Assembly (NCBI RefSeq): GCF_000208745.1
Contig: NC_030857.1
Coordinates: forward strand, 12,249,790-12,313,789
Source of the DNA: Theobroma cacao
Taxonomy: Eukaryota; Streptophyta; Magnoliopsida; Malvales; Malvaceae
DNA: 64,000 nucleotides
Direction: 5' to 3'
The first letter of the stretch is position 1; each line of letters begins with the position of its first letter. A program made the translations under genes and the position numbers. This document shows positions 36,786 through 49,022 of this stretch, piece by piece. The notes beneath the pieces are model-generated. The model was given only the letters and a program-made list of their open reading frames with translations. It did no database searches and was not told the DNA's origin.

Positions 36786-36958
36786 TGTCGAATTTATCAC
36801 ATAATTGCTCATATCGTTAACAAGTAATATAATAAAAAGTAGAGTATCGTTTCATGAGGCATTGCACCAAAATCTTTTGCTAACTACTAAAATTAACATA
36901 GCCTAATCTTATTTAAACACTCAATTTTTAAAACTACTAAAAACTAGAGCAACTAAAA
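36786..36958 (-). repeat. 5' LTR stub of the Athila-like element
   Basis: Shares 'ATCGTTAACAAGTAATATAAT', 'AGAGTATCGTT' and 'GCACCAAAATCTTTTG' with the 3' LTR. It is interrupted at 36959 by the TGTAGTACC element; the rest of this LTR was not found further on. Confidence 0.75.
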
Positions 36959-38304
36959 TGTAGTACCCCGTATTTTGATACGGTGGCTAGTAAAGTTTAC
37001 GGATGCCAATTGAGGTTAAGTACCGAGTTAAAAAGGGTAATTCAGAAGTGAACTTGTGAAATCTCGATCTTTATAGACGCACAACTAGAAGTAGACGCGA
37101 TAATGCGGACTAGGGGTAATTTCATAATTTCTCTTGGTAGGCTCCTACGAGTGGGTTTTTTTTATATTATTAAGGTTTAAATAGGCCTAAGGAATAAATG
37201 AATAATGTTTATGATGGTAAATAAATGAGGAAAATAAAAATAATGATAATTTCTATGATAGGGGCAAAATGGTCATTTGCATATTGAGTATAAATTTTTA
37301 AGTTTCATGAACCCGAGTACCTTTAGACTATTATGGACTTTGTTTCGGTGTCAAAAGAGCAAAATGGTTGCACAAAGGATGGGAGGAAGACAAAGCCACC
37401 ATGTTAAGGGCATTTTGGTAATTTCGATGGAAATTTGGATTAACTTGAAGCATAAATATCTGAGCTCCAGCAGCTTCTTCTTCTTCTTCTTCCTCCCGTC
37501 TCACGTTTCTTCATCCTCCATGGAAGCCTCCCTTAAAGTTTCCATAACTTTCTCTCTCTAGCTTCAATTTTTATGCTTTTGAGCACTTTTTCATAGAACT
37601 TTTTATGCTTTTTCACTCTCCCACCTTAAAACCCTCAAAAGTCTTTGTTCAACACTTACTCTCACTAGCTGAAGGTTTTTGAGAGAGAAAGAGAGACTTG
37701 CCATAGTAGCTTGGAAGCTTTTGAAAAGGAATTCAACTACAAAAACCACCAAGGTAAGTAATGAATTAGGTTAAATTTTCAAGTTGTTGATAATGATTGA
37801 TGATTATAGTGGTGAGTTAATCTATAGTTGAGATTGTTATTCATTTTTAAGGTGACTAGAGTAATGAAATAATAACCACCTAATGGTGATTGAAAGCTAG
37901 TTAGAAATAACTAGCTGAACTTGAGTTAAGAAATAGCTTTTAGAATTATATTGATGCCAATTTGGGTTGGTTGTGATGTTGTGTGTGTTTAGGTTCCAAC
38001 AAGGGCTCACCTGCCCATTTGAACCATTAATGGAGGTTAAAGTCGATTAGAGGTTTAATAATACTGGTGAGTGAACTTGCAATTCAAAATGGTTTTGGGA
38101 ATGTGAATGTATTTGCACAAGACCTTTGAATGATTTTATCCAATTTTTTTCTTAAACGGGTGCCTTGGGAAGAAGCCCTTGATAAATTATTTCTATGTTG
38201 TGACATGTGGCTGTTATGGATTCTTGTACTACTACATTATGTTGATATATATATATATATATATATATGTTATGCATTGATGGTGGATATTGTGTGATAA
38301 TGAT

Positions 38305-38490
38305 AATCGTACATGTGCATGATGTGGGGGGATGCACATGCCAGTGATGACGGTGGTGAGGGAGTTGGATGATGAGAGTGCCCGTATGCACGATGTCGGG
38401 GGATGCACACGATGGCACTGACTGTGCACGATGTGGGGGGATGCACACGATGACTCCGACTATGTGCACGATGTGGGGGGATGCACATGA
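38305..38490 (+). repeat. Minisatellite of GTGCACGATGTGGGGGGATGCAC units
   Basis: Four copies of 'GCACGATGTGGGGGGATGCA', beginning near 38315, 38390, 38426 and 38462, so the last three are spaced 36 bases apart. Each unit is closed by inverted TGTGCA/TGCACA arms. The 3' LTR copy (45905-46050) has three units. Overlapping minus-strand ORFs here are repeat artefacts. Confidence 0.85.
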
Positions 38491-38709
38491 GTCGGATGAG
38501 ACGATGGTGGTATTGGTGTTTATCTATGTATATATGTGTATATATATTTATGGAATAAAAGCTCATGAATATGGTATATGATTGTAATGCATGTGAAAAT
38601 TTGGCATGATGAATCTTGAGAATTTTCCATTTTCTTGTAAATTGATTTTATTGCAACACCAAATGGATTTTTAGTGCAAAGGAGGTCCTTTTTACATTTA
38701 GGTGCCCTG

Positions 38710-39050
38710 CTTCTCGCTGCAGCAAGAAACATTCTGTTTTGGCAGCCAGCAACTCGCTGCAGCGAGAATAAATCTCGCTGCAGTGAGAAACTCTTAGGTT
38801 TTGTTGTAGTGCTTTCACTTTGATAATGATTTTGACTACCTTCCCATCTGAAATGGGAAAAGTGGTAAATATTAAAGTTGTAGCTCTGCCTCTTAGATTT
38901 CTAATGGTCTAAAAATCAGGTCAATTGAACTTTTGTAACGGGAGATATGTTAGAAACACTGAAACACATGCAAACTAACACTATTTCTCACTGCAGCGAG
39001 AAACTCTCTGTTTTGGCCGCTTGAATCTCGCTGTAGCGAGAAACTTGCTG
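38710..39050. repeat. Array of CTCGCTGCAGCGAG palindromes
   Basis: Five copies of a 14 bp perfect or near-perfect palindrome, near 38712, 38752, 38774, 38988 and 39027, mostly within 'TCTCGCTGCAGCGAGAAACT'. Two copies differ by a single C/T change. It is present only in the 5' LTR here, because the solo LTR lacks the section and the 3' LTR is truncated before it. Confidence 0.9.
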
Positions 39051-39741
39051 CCATGCTTGCTACCTTGCTTGATTTTGGCATATTTTTCACCTATTTAACT
39101 TCATGGATTGATCTTGGGTTTTTGCAACACTATGAGGTTATTAATCAAAGTTTGAAATGAGGGATTTTTAGTAAGAAACTAAATCAATTGCATTGTTTTT
39201 GAAACAAGTGCATCATGATTTCCAAATTCTTCCTATTGATTGCTTGTTCCCTTCTTATGTTCACTCACTGAGTTTTATACTCACATTTTTAAACTTCATG
39301 TTTTCAGATTCGAAGGCGGTTGGGACCTAGATTGAGTGTCCACGTATGCTCGTCCTCTTGGTAGGTACTATAGCATCTTAGTAGCTATACCTTCACCCAT
39401 GGTCACTTTGCTGACGGTCACGAGTCTATTACCTGTGAACATGTGTATGTAATGCAATCCGCTAGGATCCATGTTGTAAGTCAAATATGTATATTTGATT
39501 ATTGAAACCACTGTAAGGTGGCAAATGAGTGATACTATGTTAGCATAATACAACTGTGAGTATTGGGTTACTATAAAATGTTATTGAAATATTTTTAATT
39601 GAGAATTACAATATGGGTTTGAGAAATGATGGTTTGGGATTAATGATCGAGATTGCATAAATAGGCTTGCTTGGGCTTAGTGGGCTATGCCCATTGGGCC
39701 CATACAGCGATCATAGCCTGAAATTTAGGCTGTGACAAAGG

Positions 39742-39753
39742 TGGTATCAGAGC
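39742..39753 (+). promoter_or_regulatory. Primer-binding site, tRNA-Met type
   Basis: TGGTATCAGAGC, four bases after the LTR end, is the perfect 12-base complement of initiator tRNA-Met commonly used by plant LTR retrotransposons. Confidence 0.9.
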
Positions 39754-42700
39754 TCTAGGTTTAGTTGAGTCCTAGGGATTCTTGTGTCAGTCAGCGGAGT
39801 TGTCGGAGTTAATGTAAAGGCTTGTTTATAGTTTGTGACTACATCACAATTCATAGACAGGAGGCTATATGAGCTCATATTCCTAGTAACCTACCCTCTT
39901 ACTAACACTATGTAAAGGGCATAAATGGTATTGTTGCTTGGGGTTTGAGATGCCATCCGAGACACAAACCAATATTGGAAAGATTTTTTTTTAGCAAATG
40001 CTCATAATGAAAGGTTGATATAATGATATATTCCTCTGACTAAGGATGGAAGAAGGTGGAGCTGAACTGTTAGGTCTATAATAATTTATTCATTTGGCGG
40101 AATTATGATTTGAACCCATGGTTATCAAAAAAAATATTAAAAATTTGGAGACTATGGATTGTTTTTTAGGTCAATATAGGGAGGACGTACGATAAGGGTA
40201 ATAAGAGCTATATTTTGACTGGAATGAATAGTGATTGTTGTGACTCGCTTGAAGTTTATAAATTTAAGTATCGAGGAAAGTGTAAACCAACGTTTATGTG
40301 CATGGAGGTAAGTGCACTATGTTAATCGAGCTTGACATGCCCATATAGAAATGGTGTGGGCTTTTGAAATATTTTATAAGCGTATAAGTGTTGAATATGT
40401 GTATAGTAGCTTAAATGGAGTTGGTTTTGATTTCAACTAAGTGATTGTGAGATCCCAAGGTTTAATTTGAACTATTATGGTTTATAGTTATAAGTACATG
40501 AATTAGCTCAAGGGTGAAAATCAGTGATCATTATAATTGATGTGTGGTCATCAAGTGAAAGGTTGGTAAACAAACTTGCTCTAAGGAGGAGTTTGAACTT
40601 TGTTACATTGTGAGTGAGGTCAAAGGATTTAAAAGACTAGTTGTGGATTGGGTAGCTTGAAGTTAAATGACTTAGAACGATCGAATCTAGTCTAAATGCC
40701 ATATGGAGTTCTATATTTGAGTTTGAGATACAGATTGCTTTAATGATTAATTTAAAAGTTTATTGGGTTCAGTATGCAATCTATGATAAAGATGATCAGT
40801 TTTGAATGTGATATTCCCAAAGGTAAAGGATTTAGGAAATATTGATTATTGGATAAGTTCTAAGAGGGAGTTTTTACATCCTAAGTTTAAGAAATGTTGA
40901 TTTTATAGCCGTAAAGGCGAGGTGCAACAATTAAGTAAATTATTCACTTGATAAATGTAATTAGTTAAGGATTGGTGAGTAAAGTTAAGATCTTAACATT
41001 AAATGATGTACAACTTGATATTTATGTATTTAAGAGTTATTTGGAAACAATTGCTTAACCAAGTTGCACTAAAATGTTATGATAAAGGTATACAACTGTT
41101 AATAGTGAAATATGCCCAAAGGATAATCATGGCATACCCCAAAAGGGTGAAATGTGTAATAGATATGTCAAAATGGAGGAAAGTAAGAAGGAGTTCGTAC
41201 ACGTGGTAATGGATGTTGACATTTAAATGGATGTATATATATGTATATGTGAAGTTACTCATGTCATCGGTGGAAATAAAGAATTATTCTTAGCGATTTG
41301 AGAGTTGAACACCATATGCTTGATGGGTTGCATAGATGGTACTAAAATATACTAATTGACCTAATGTACACTATTAGAGATAATTATGAAAACAGGGGAA
41401 GAACAAGTTCTAAAATTTTGAAGTAATAATGTGAGCATAAGTAAAATGATCAAGGTACTAACCTTAAAAGTAGACGAAAAGAATTGACTGAGTAAACTCC
41501 AATAGCCACCGCGCCACAGTGCTAAGAGCACCCCATGTCTAGGACGCATGAATAAGATGTGAAAGGCATGAAGTAGAAATTATGAGCTGAATTATGGTCA
41601 TTGGGCTTGATGTTAAGCTTCGTCAATTGGAGCTTTAAGGTTGTGGAAAAATATTTATATGGATGAATTGGAAAGTTTCTCTATTGCCTTATATATTGGC
41701 ATGTAAGTCAATGAGATAAGGGATTAAGCCTCATTAAGGCTAAGGAAAGAGTGAATGAAAAGTAAGATAAATGATGGGAGAAATATGGAGGTTGTTATAA
41801 TGAACATAAGAAACTTAAGGATAATTAATGCAAAGATATTAAGTAGGTTGTGTGGTCCAAAATAAGGACAAGGACACCTTGGGAAATTTGAAAATAATGT
41901 CCATTGGAACCGATGAGGTGGAATGTCATTGAGCATACAGTGAATTCTTAAAGTTATGAGGGGCTTTGAAGGTAAGCTTTTGATTGTTTAAATCTTCAAT
42001 TGAATTCCACCAAAGGATGTGTTTAAGCGTTTTGGAAGTGCATTAAAGAGCATAAGAGAAAATACCAGTTAAATTACTGTAAGCGGTTGAAATGGCATGG
42101 CCATGAGAGGCTCATGAGCAACCAAGCAATGTATAGGTAAATGTGCAAGGGAGCTATGATTGGTAGATAAGGGTAGAACTTTAATGATGGGATAGTGTTC
42201 ACTACTTTAAGCATTGAACCATAAGTTATGGGCTTGTATCTAATTTGCGAACACCTTGGTGGGATAATTCGAATGAGTTCTCACAATGTGGAAACATTAA
42301 AGCTTGAGGAGCTAATAGTTATATAGCAATGTTGATGCTCATGACTGATGTGTCACGTAGTACCAAGGTACGCTGCAAGTCTAAGAATGCTTGGAAATGT
42401 TGGTTTGAGGTAATGACTACCTTGCCATTATGTAGACCCAATAATGATACGATCTTGATACGCTTGTGGAGGCAGAGCATACAATAGTAAAAAGTGCTTC
42501 CCTCACATGTTTCATTTCATTTTGAGTAGTTATCAAGGTAGAGTACCAAATAAAGGTAAGTGAAGATTGAACTGTGTTTTAAATGCTTAGTGAATAATGG
42601 CGATATGTTTTAGTTAATCGATATTACCCTTGGTGAGGGAATAAAAGTACACAACTGGATTCGTAAAGATCTACTTGGGAAAAGAGATGATGATTTGAGA

Positions 42701-44544
42701 ATTCAAGTACTCATATATGCATAAAGATTTGGTAATAAGACATGACCGAGAGATGGAACACTACAATATGAATTTTGGCTAAGAAAATCGACTTATAAAA
42801 CACGTGGTGTTTAGGGATGGTGCTAATTAGTGGTTAACTCTCGTATGAGAATGGAATATTGGAATCAACTTTGTGTATTCACCACAAATGGTGAGCATGA
42901 TCTAACCAACCAAGAGAAGAAATGATTCTAAACTTGATTGTTGGTTATTTTGGTTTTACAGATGGCTTATTGAACTTGATATGCCTAAGGCTATTTGAAG
43001 TTAAAATTTTTGGAAATATATATGTATGGCTATATTTGTTGCATATTGGTATAAAAGCTCATGCGGAGTTAGTTATAATTTGATTCGATGATGATATTCT
43101 ATCAATGGTTATAGTGCTAGACAATGATTAAGATAATTTATCACTGATTTTGGCAATGAACAAGTAGATTATAATGCTGTTAGCTTAAAAGTAAGTGTTT
43201 ATACTTTTGGTATGAGTTCATCAAATTCTATTATATCGTGATAAAACTTGTTGTTTTTGATATAGCTTGAGCGGTTTGGCATATGAACTAGCTTAATTGT
43301 AAGCTAGAAATTGTTAGGCTATTATGAAGTACACAAATAGAGAAGTATGCCATGGATTTAATTCCCTAAAGGCCAATGGAATAAAACGTATTAGTAATGG
43401 TATAGCCCCAATATAAAGTTTTGACTTATGAAGATTTGGAAAAAAAAAATAGCTTATGCATGAAGGTGGTGCATTTGGGTTTATGTAAGAAAAGTTGAAA
43501 ATCTGCCTTGTTTGGCATAAAGCCCATGATTGAGAATGAATGATTATAGATTTAATTTTCTAAGGTAAAAATGCTAAAGGGATTTAATATCATAAAGGTT
43601 TTAATAGATGATTCTTAAATTTTAAATTGCACTCAATGAGAGATAAATGTTTAATTTGATCTTCAGATTGATACACTAATGAGGCCATGAGATCTGATGT
43701 TTGGAATAAATTTGAGAAATATCAAGTTAGATATGTTGTATGTGATTGATGACGAGCAAATTAGCTATGACATTAGAAACATAGAAATGATTAGTAATCA
43801 AAATGAGACTTGGAAAGGAATTTTAAAGGGAAAATGTTGAGCAACTTTAATCTTGAGAGGTTGAGTTATTGATTAAAGAGATTGGTTAAGATTATAAGGG
43901 GGTATATGGAATGTCATGATTTATTGAAATGCCTTGTGGTATAAGTTGAGAATTATCTAGTGAGCACTCGATCATGAAAGTATTGGAGTTTGTTTTTGGG
44001 AATATGATGACTAATGGTTACTAGATTTGAATCATTTTTGATAAAAAAAAATAGATGAAATGAATAAAGAGTGTTTGATCCTTATGTATTGTGAAATGCT
44101 TAAATGGAATTTGTATGAGAGAATGAAAAATGAAATAGAGATTGGTTGACAAATTAGACCCATAGTCAATGGTGGAATAGATGTTTGAATATTGGAAGGT
44201 TTGATAAAGGAGCAATGTAGAGGAGTTGCGGATGGTTAAGTAAACAAGCATAATTGATGATTTAAGGATGATTTGATTGAGGTGTGACTAGAATTAATAG
44301 CTTATTTGAATTCTCTTCATAAGATGAAGGATGATATTATTTTGATCCAACAAGAGTAGTAAACATAACTATATACTATGACTTTGTCGAGTTTTCTATA
44401 AGATTGGAAGTCGATATGATACATAAACCAAGATTCTATGCTAACAATGCCCGATGAAAGTGTTGTGGCAGAACTTTAGAACTTTGATTATTCACCCTAC
44501 ACCGATTTGAATTCGAGGACGAATTCATTTTAAGTAGGGGAGAC
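39754..44544 (+). other. Internal region of the LARD-like element, no genes found
   Basis: 4.8 kb of roughly uniform AT-rich sequence with dense stops in all frames. No tandem repeat or protein motif was recognised except the terminal 'CGAGGACGAATTC' block and purine tract. Minor ORFs (39368-39553, 41003-41209, 41361-41549, 41724-41936, 44021-44251) show no family features. Confidence 0.6.
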
Positions 44545-45830
44545 TGTAGTACCCCGTATTTTGATACGGTGGATAATAAAGTTTACGGATGCCAATTGAG
44601 GTTAAGTACTAGGTTAAAAAGGGTAATTCAGAAGTGAACCTATGAAATCTCGACCTCTATAGACACGTAACTAGAAGTAGACGCGATAATGTACACCAAA
44701 GGTAATTTCGTAATTTCTCTTGGTAGGCTCCTACGAGTGGGTTTTTTTTTATGCTATTAAGGTCTAAATAGGCCTAGGAATGAATGAATGATGTTTATGA
44801 TGGTTAATAAATGAGGAAGATAAAAATAATGATAATTTTCACGGTAGGGGTAAAATGGTCATTTTGCATCTTGAGTATAAATTTTTAAGTTCCATGAACC
44901 CGAGTACCTTTAGACTATTATGGACTTTGTTTCGGTGTCAACAGAGCAAAATGGTTGCACAAAGGATGGGAGCAAGACAAAGCCACCATGTTAAGGGCAT
45001 TTTGGTAATTTTGGTGGAAATTTGGATTAACTTGAAGCATAAATATCTGAGCTCCAGCAGCATTTTCTTCTTCTTCTTCCTCCCATTTCACGTTTCTTCA
45101 TCCTCCATGGAAGCCTCCCTTAAAGCTTCCATAACTTTGTCTCTCTAGCTTCAATTTTTATGCTTTTGAGCACTTTTTCATAGAACTTTTTATGTTTTTT
45201 CACTCTCCCACATTAAAACCCTCAAAAGTCTTTGTTCAACACTTTCTCTCACTAGTTGAAAGTTTTTGAGAGAGAAAAAGAGACTTTCCATAGTAGCTTG
45301 GAAGCTTTTGAAAAGGAATTCAACTACAAAAACCACCAAGGTGAGTAATGAATTAGGTTAAATTTTTAAGTTGTTGATAATGGTTGATGATTAAAGTTGT
45401 GAGTTAATCTATTGTTGTGATTGTTATTCATTTTTAAGGTGACTAGAGTAATGAAATAAATAGCCACCTAATGGTGATTGAAAGCTAGTTAGGAATAACT
45501 AGCTGAACTTGAGTTAAGAAATAGCTTTTAGAATTATATTAATGCCAATTTGGGTTGGTTATGATGTTGTGTGTGTATAGGTTCCAACAAGGCCTCACCT
45601 ACCCATTTGAACCATTAGTGGAGGTTAAAGTCGATTAGAGGTTCAACAATACCGGTGAGTGAACTTGCAATTCAAAATGGTTTTGGGAATGTGAATGTAT
45701 TTGGACAAGACCTTTGAATGATTTTATCCAATTTTTTACTTAAACAGGTGCCTTGGGAACAAGCCCTTGATAAATTGTTTCTATGTTGTGACATGTGGCT
45801 GTTATGGATTCTTGTACTACTACATTATGT

Positions 45831-45865
<35 letters not shown>

Positions 45866-46117
45866 ATGCATTGATGGTGGATATTGTGTGATAATGATAA
45901 TTGTGCGTGTGCACGATGTAAGGGGATGCACATGCCGGTGATGACGGTGGTGAGGGAGTTGGATGATGAAAGTGCCCGTGTGCACGATGTGGGGGGATGC
46001 ACACGATGACTCTGACTATGTGCACGATGTGGGGGGATACACATGAGTCGGATGAGACGATGGTGGTATTGGTGTTTATCTATGTATATATGTGTATATA
46101 TGTTTATGGCATAAAAG
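44545..46117 (+). repeat. 3' LTR of the LARD-like element, truncated
   Basis: Closely matches 36959-38557 and stops at 'ATAAAAG' (46117), where the 5' LTR continues with CTCATGAATATGG. Roughly 1.2 kb of LTR is missing. The TA microsatellite (45833-45861) is slightly longer than in the 5' LTR. Confidence 0.85.
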
Positions 46118-46124
46118 GGAGGAC

Positions 46125-46282
46125 TAACCAATTAAAAAAAGATTGCTGATTAGAGAAGTCTTAAAACATAATATTCTTAATTGGTTAAAGCCATTTTTAA
46201 TCGATTAACACAGTGAAAAGAGCTACCAGACAGTGCAAGTCAAAAAAAGCTTAATCGATTAAAGCTTACGCTTAATTAGTTA
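46125..46282. repeat. Cluster of TTAATCGATTAA palindromes in the Copia LTR
   Basis: Two perfect copies of TTAATCGATTAA (near 46198 and 46251) and three altered ones (TTAATTGGTTAA near 46170, TTAATTAGTTAA near 46271, AACCAATTAA near 46126) lie within about 160 bases. Confidence 0.75.
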
Positions 46283-47010
46283 ATGGAACACTATTCGCAT
46301 ATTTGAATTAAAATGCTAGAAGATAAAATAACGGGTAGGAATGCATCAGACATGTTCACAATGGCTAGCAACTATCTCTAACAGAAATTTTGAAGTCTCC
46401 AAGTATAAAAGGAAACTTCAATGGTCAAAGAAGCAAGAAAAAGGCTATCAAGATCATTTTTGAGCAAAAAGCCAAAGAACTTTCTCTCACACACTTGTAT
46501 TTCATTTGTATTCTTTTAAAAGTGTTTAAGCTTGATTGTATTCATCTTAGATTAGCAAGGGTGATCTCGTGTGTTCCTTTTTCTTTTTATTTCCTTGTTG
46601 ATTAGAGTGTGGGAAGTACTCTAAGATTTATTGTAAGGGATTAGAGCTTGAATTAGAAGCTCACCTTGTAAAAGCTTGGTGAAAGCCGTTAATTCCACTA
46701 GTTTAGTGAAGTTGGGTTAAAAATCCTTCATTAGGAGATCAAACTAGTAGATGTAGGTCAAGAGGACCAAACCACTATAAATACTTGTGTATTGTCTACT
46801 TCTCTCTACCTTTCTTTACTTTGTGTCTTTTAACTTTAACAAGGTTTAAACCTTCATTCTTATATTTGATTAAGAGGTCTACAAGCTCAAAAGGGTGACA
46901 TTAAAATTTTTAGTGCTATTCACCACCCTCTAACACTCCATTAGGACCAACAAGTGGTATCAGAGTCTAACCCTCAAAATTAAGGTTTAACATCCTTAGG
47001 GGAGATCCAA

Positions 47011-49022
47011 ATGGCTTTGCAAAAGTCTGTCGTTGCTAAGGGTCAATCCACAAATAAGCTTCCTTTATTAGATGGATCAAATTATACTTATTTGAGCACT
47101 AGAATGTCTATCTTTATTAAAGCCTTTGATTATGAAATATGGGATGTAATTATAGGAGGACCTTAGGTTCCCACCTCACCTAGTTTTGTCATAGGAAAGA
47201 GAATTTCCAAACTAAGAGTTGAGTGGACTGAAGTCGAAGTAAAAAAGGTTCAAACCAATTTTAAAGGTATTAACACTCTCCATTGTACATTAACTCCCAT
47301 TTAATTGAATAAAATCTCTAGTTGTACCACAACTAAGGAAATTTGAGAAAAACTTAGAGTCATCCATGAAGGAACTTCTTGAGTTAAAGAGTCCAAAATT
47401 ACCTTACTCACCCATAAACATAAAATGTTCAAAATGGATCCGAGTGTAGACATCTCTACCATGTTGGATAGGTTTACTAACATTACAACTAAGCTTAATC
47501 AACTTCAAAAAACCATCCCTGAACATGAGTTAGTGAAGAGATTTCTTAGATGCCTCATAAAAAGCTGTAAACCTAAAGTCACAGCCATTCAAGAAGCTAA
47601 GGATATTAATGTAGTTACTCTTGATGAAATATGTGGCTCACTCCTCACACATGAACTTGAAATGAAAGAAAAAGAAGAAGAGGAAAAAAAGCAAAAGGGA
47701 AAAAGAATCTTGCTCTAAAATCAATAGACTTGAGGAAGAGCTAGAAAATCTATTAAGTGGTAATGTTGAAGAGTTAGCCATGATAGCTAGAAGATTCAAA
47801 AAGCTTATGAGACAAAAAGGCAGAAGGATTGGAAGAAAGAATTACAAGAAGTATCAAGGTCCTTCTTGGAAAAACAAGCACAAGAATGATCTCAGCAAAA
47901 ATGATGAAATGGTTTACTTCGAATGTAAAAACTTGGACATTTTATATCCGAATGCCCACTACTCAAGGAAGAATCTTCAAAGAAAATGAAGAAATCAAAA
48001 AGAGCAATAGTGGTAGCAACATGGTCTGATAGTGATTCTTCAAGCTTAGAAGAAGAAAAAAAATTGGAAGAAAGAGTAAATTTCTGTTTGATGGCAAAAG
48101 AAGAAGAGTTTGAGGTAACATCTAAATCTTGTGGTATTTCTTATGATAAAGTTCAAGATGAGTATAATTGCTTGTATGCTGAATTTGAAAAGCTTGCATT
48201 GAAATATAAAACTATGAAAAAGAAGCTCATACCATTGGATGATGAATTAGAAAAAATTAAGCATGATTATAATTCTGTTTTTGATCAAAGAAATATGCTT
48301 CAAATTAAACTTGAACATTCCAAAATAGATTTCGAACTCTTGAAGTTGGAACTAAAGAGCAAAAATATAACTTTGCAAAAGGTAATGGATGAAAATATTG
48401 CTCTTAAAGCTTCAATGGACGAGAGATCAAATCTAAAATTAAAAAATAAAGAAAAACCAAAAGGAATGACAATTTTTAGAAAGAGAAGTAATGCATCCTT
48501 ACAACATTGTTATGTGTGTGGCAAGAGAGGTCATTTTTCCTATGATTGCTATTATAATGGAAGTAACTTTCCCAAAGCCAAATTGGTTTTGGTGCCTAAA
48601 GGATAGCTTGTGCTTGCTAACCCTTAAGGACCCATCAAAGTATGGGTGTCTCCAAAGAAAAACTAAAAATTTGTTTTGTAGGTTGAGCAAGAGAAGAAAG
48701 ATAAATATTTTAAAGCTCAACCAAAGGACGGGCAACCTTGGTATTTGGATAGTGGCTGCTTAAGACACATTATTGGGAATGAGAAATAATTTATAAAGCT
48801 TGATAGGAAGAAGAGTGGTAGTGTTTCCTTTAGTGATGACTCCAAAGGTATTAGCCAAGAAATTGGAACCATTGATAATATCTTTCAAACTCAAATCAAA
48901 CATGTTTTATTTGTTGAAGGTCTAAAACAAAACTTACTAAGCATTAGTCAGCTTTTTGATAAAGGCTTTAGAGTTTACTTTGATTCCTATGGATGTCAAG
49001 TAATTGATCTTGACACTAATGT
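47011..49022 (+). pseudogene. Copia gag-pol remnant
   Basis: The gag starts at the ATG at 47011 ('KLPLLDGSNYTYLSTRMSIF', a typical Copia gag N-terminus). Stops (first near 47164) and frame changes follow. Open parts are 47425-47718 (UBN2-type gag: 'FTNITTKLNQLQKTIPEHEL') and 47986-48606. The latter is lysine-rich and coiled-coil-like and ends in a CCHC zinc knuckle, CYVCGKRGHFSYDC (48508-48549). The pol begins with the protease motif 'WYLDSGC' near 48739 and the GAG-pre-integrase-type segment 'HVLFVEGLKQNLLSISQLFD' (about 48900-48960). The reading ends at 49022 with no integrase or RT. Clearly a broken Copia element; the zinc knuckle itself is intact. Confidence 0.8.

Larger units (their letters stand above)
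22449..36958 (-). mobile_element. Athila-like Ty3/gypsy element, internally deleted, with nested insertions
   Basis: A minus-strand element. Its 3' LTR is 22449-30280 (split by the Harbinger transposon), its internal region 30281-36785, and a 5' LTR stub is at 36786-36958, where a younger element cuts in. The primer-binding site lies beside the 5' LTR and a G-rich polypurine tract beside the 3' LTR. Gag, protease and the C-terminal end of integrase are recognisable; RT, RNaseH and the integrase core are missing. The 'GAGGACAATGTTTA...GGGGG' sequence that usually follows integrase in this lineage is present near 31624-31670 on the minus strand. Confidence 0.8.
36959..39737 (+). repeat. 5' LTR of the LARD-like element
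   Basis: TGTAGTACCCC to GGCTGTGACA, 2779 bp. Notable parts: a 'GGCAAAATGGTCATTT' dyad at 37262, a CT-rich leader (37480-37560), a TA microsatellite (38245-38269), a minisatellite (38305-38490) and five CTCGCTGCAGCGAG-type palindromes (38710-39050). Confidence 0.9.
36959..46117 (+). mobile_element. LTR element with 2.8 kb LTRs and no recognisable genes (LARD-like)
   Basis: 5' LTR 36959-39737, primer-binding site 39742-39753, internal region 39754-44544, purine tract 44532-44544 (AAGTAGGGGAGAC) and a truncated 3' LTR 44545-46117. In 4.8 kb of internal sequence the longest ORFs are under 80 codons and show no gag, protease, RT or integrase motif. This fits a large retrotransposon derivative moved in trans, or an old element decayed beyond recognition. 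The 'TTCGAGGACGAATTCATTTTAA' stretch before the purine tract is the usual end of gypsy-type pol regions, so it descends from a gypsy element. It inserted into the Athila-like 5' LTR; the left flanking 5-mer is TAAAA, and the right one is lost. Confidence 0.75.
46118..49022 (+). mobile_element. Ty1/Copia remnant (partial 5' LTR, gag, start of pol)
   Basis: A partial 5' LTR (46118-46952, ending CCAACA) is followed by a TGGTATCAGAG primer-binding site (46955-46965) and a degraded gag and pol start. The element has lost its left end at the junction with the preceding LTR. It is cut near 49023 by another LTR fragment, just after the protease/GAG-pre-integrase region. RT and integrase are absent. 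Confidence 0.8.

Noticed and set aside
38152..38581. His/Pro-rich ORFs with repeated 'CIPPHRAH'-type words, also at 45740-46131
   Set aside because: They are translations of the GTGCACGATGTGGGGGG minisatellite; the unit is 36 bp, so the frame persists by accident. Both LTRs show it and no other coding sign exists.
38710..39050. CRISPR-like array of short palindromic repeats
   Set aside because: Spacers are not of even length, the repeats are 14 bp, and the context is a plant LTR. There are no cas genes.
39742..39753. tRNA-Met fragments as real tRNA genes (also 46955, 55345, 62680)
   Set aside because: Only 12 bases match, always directly next to an LTR end. These are primer-binding sites.
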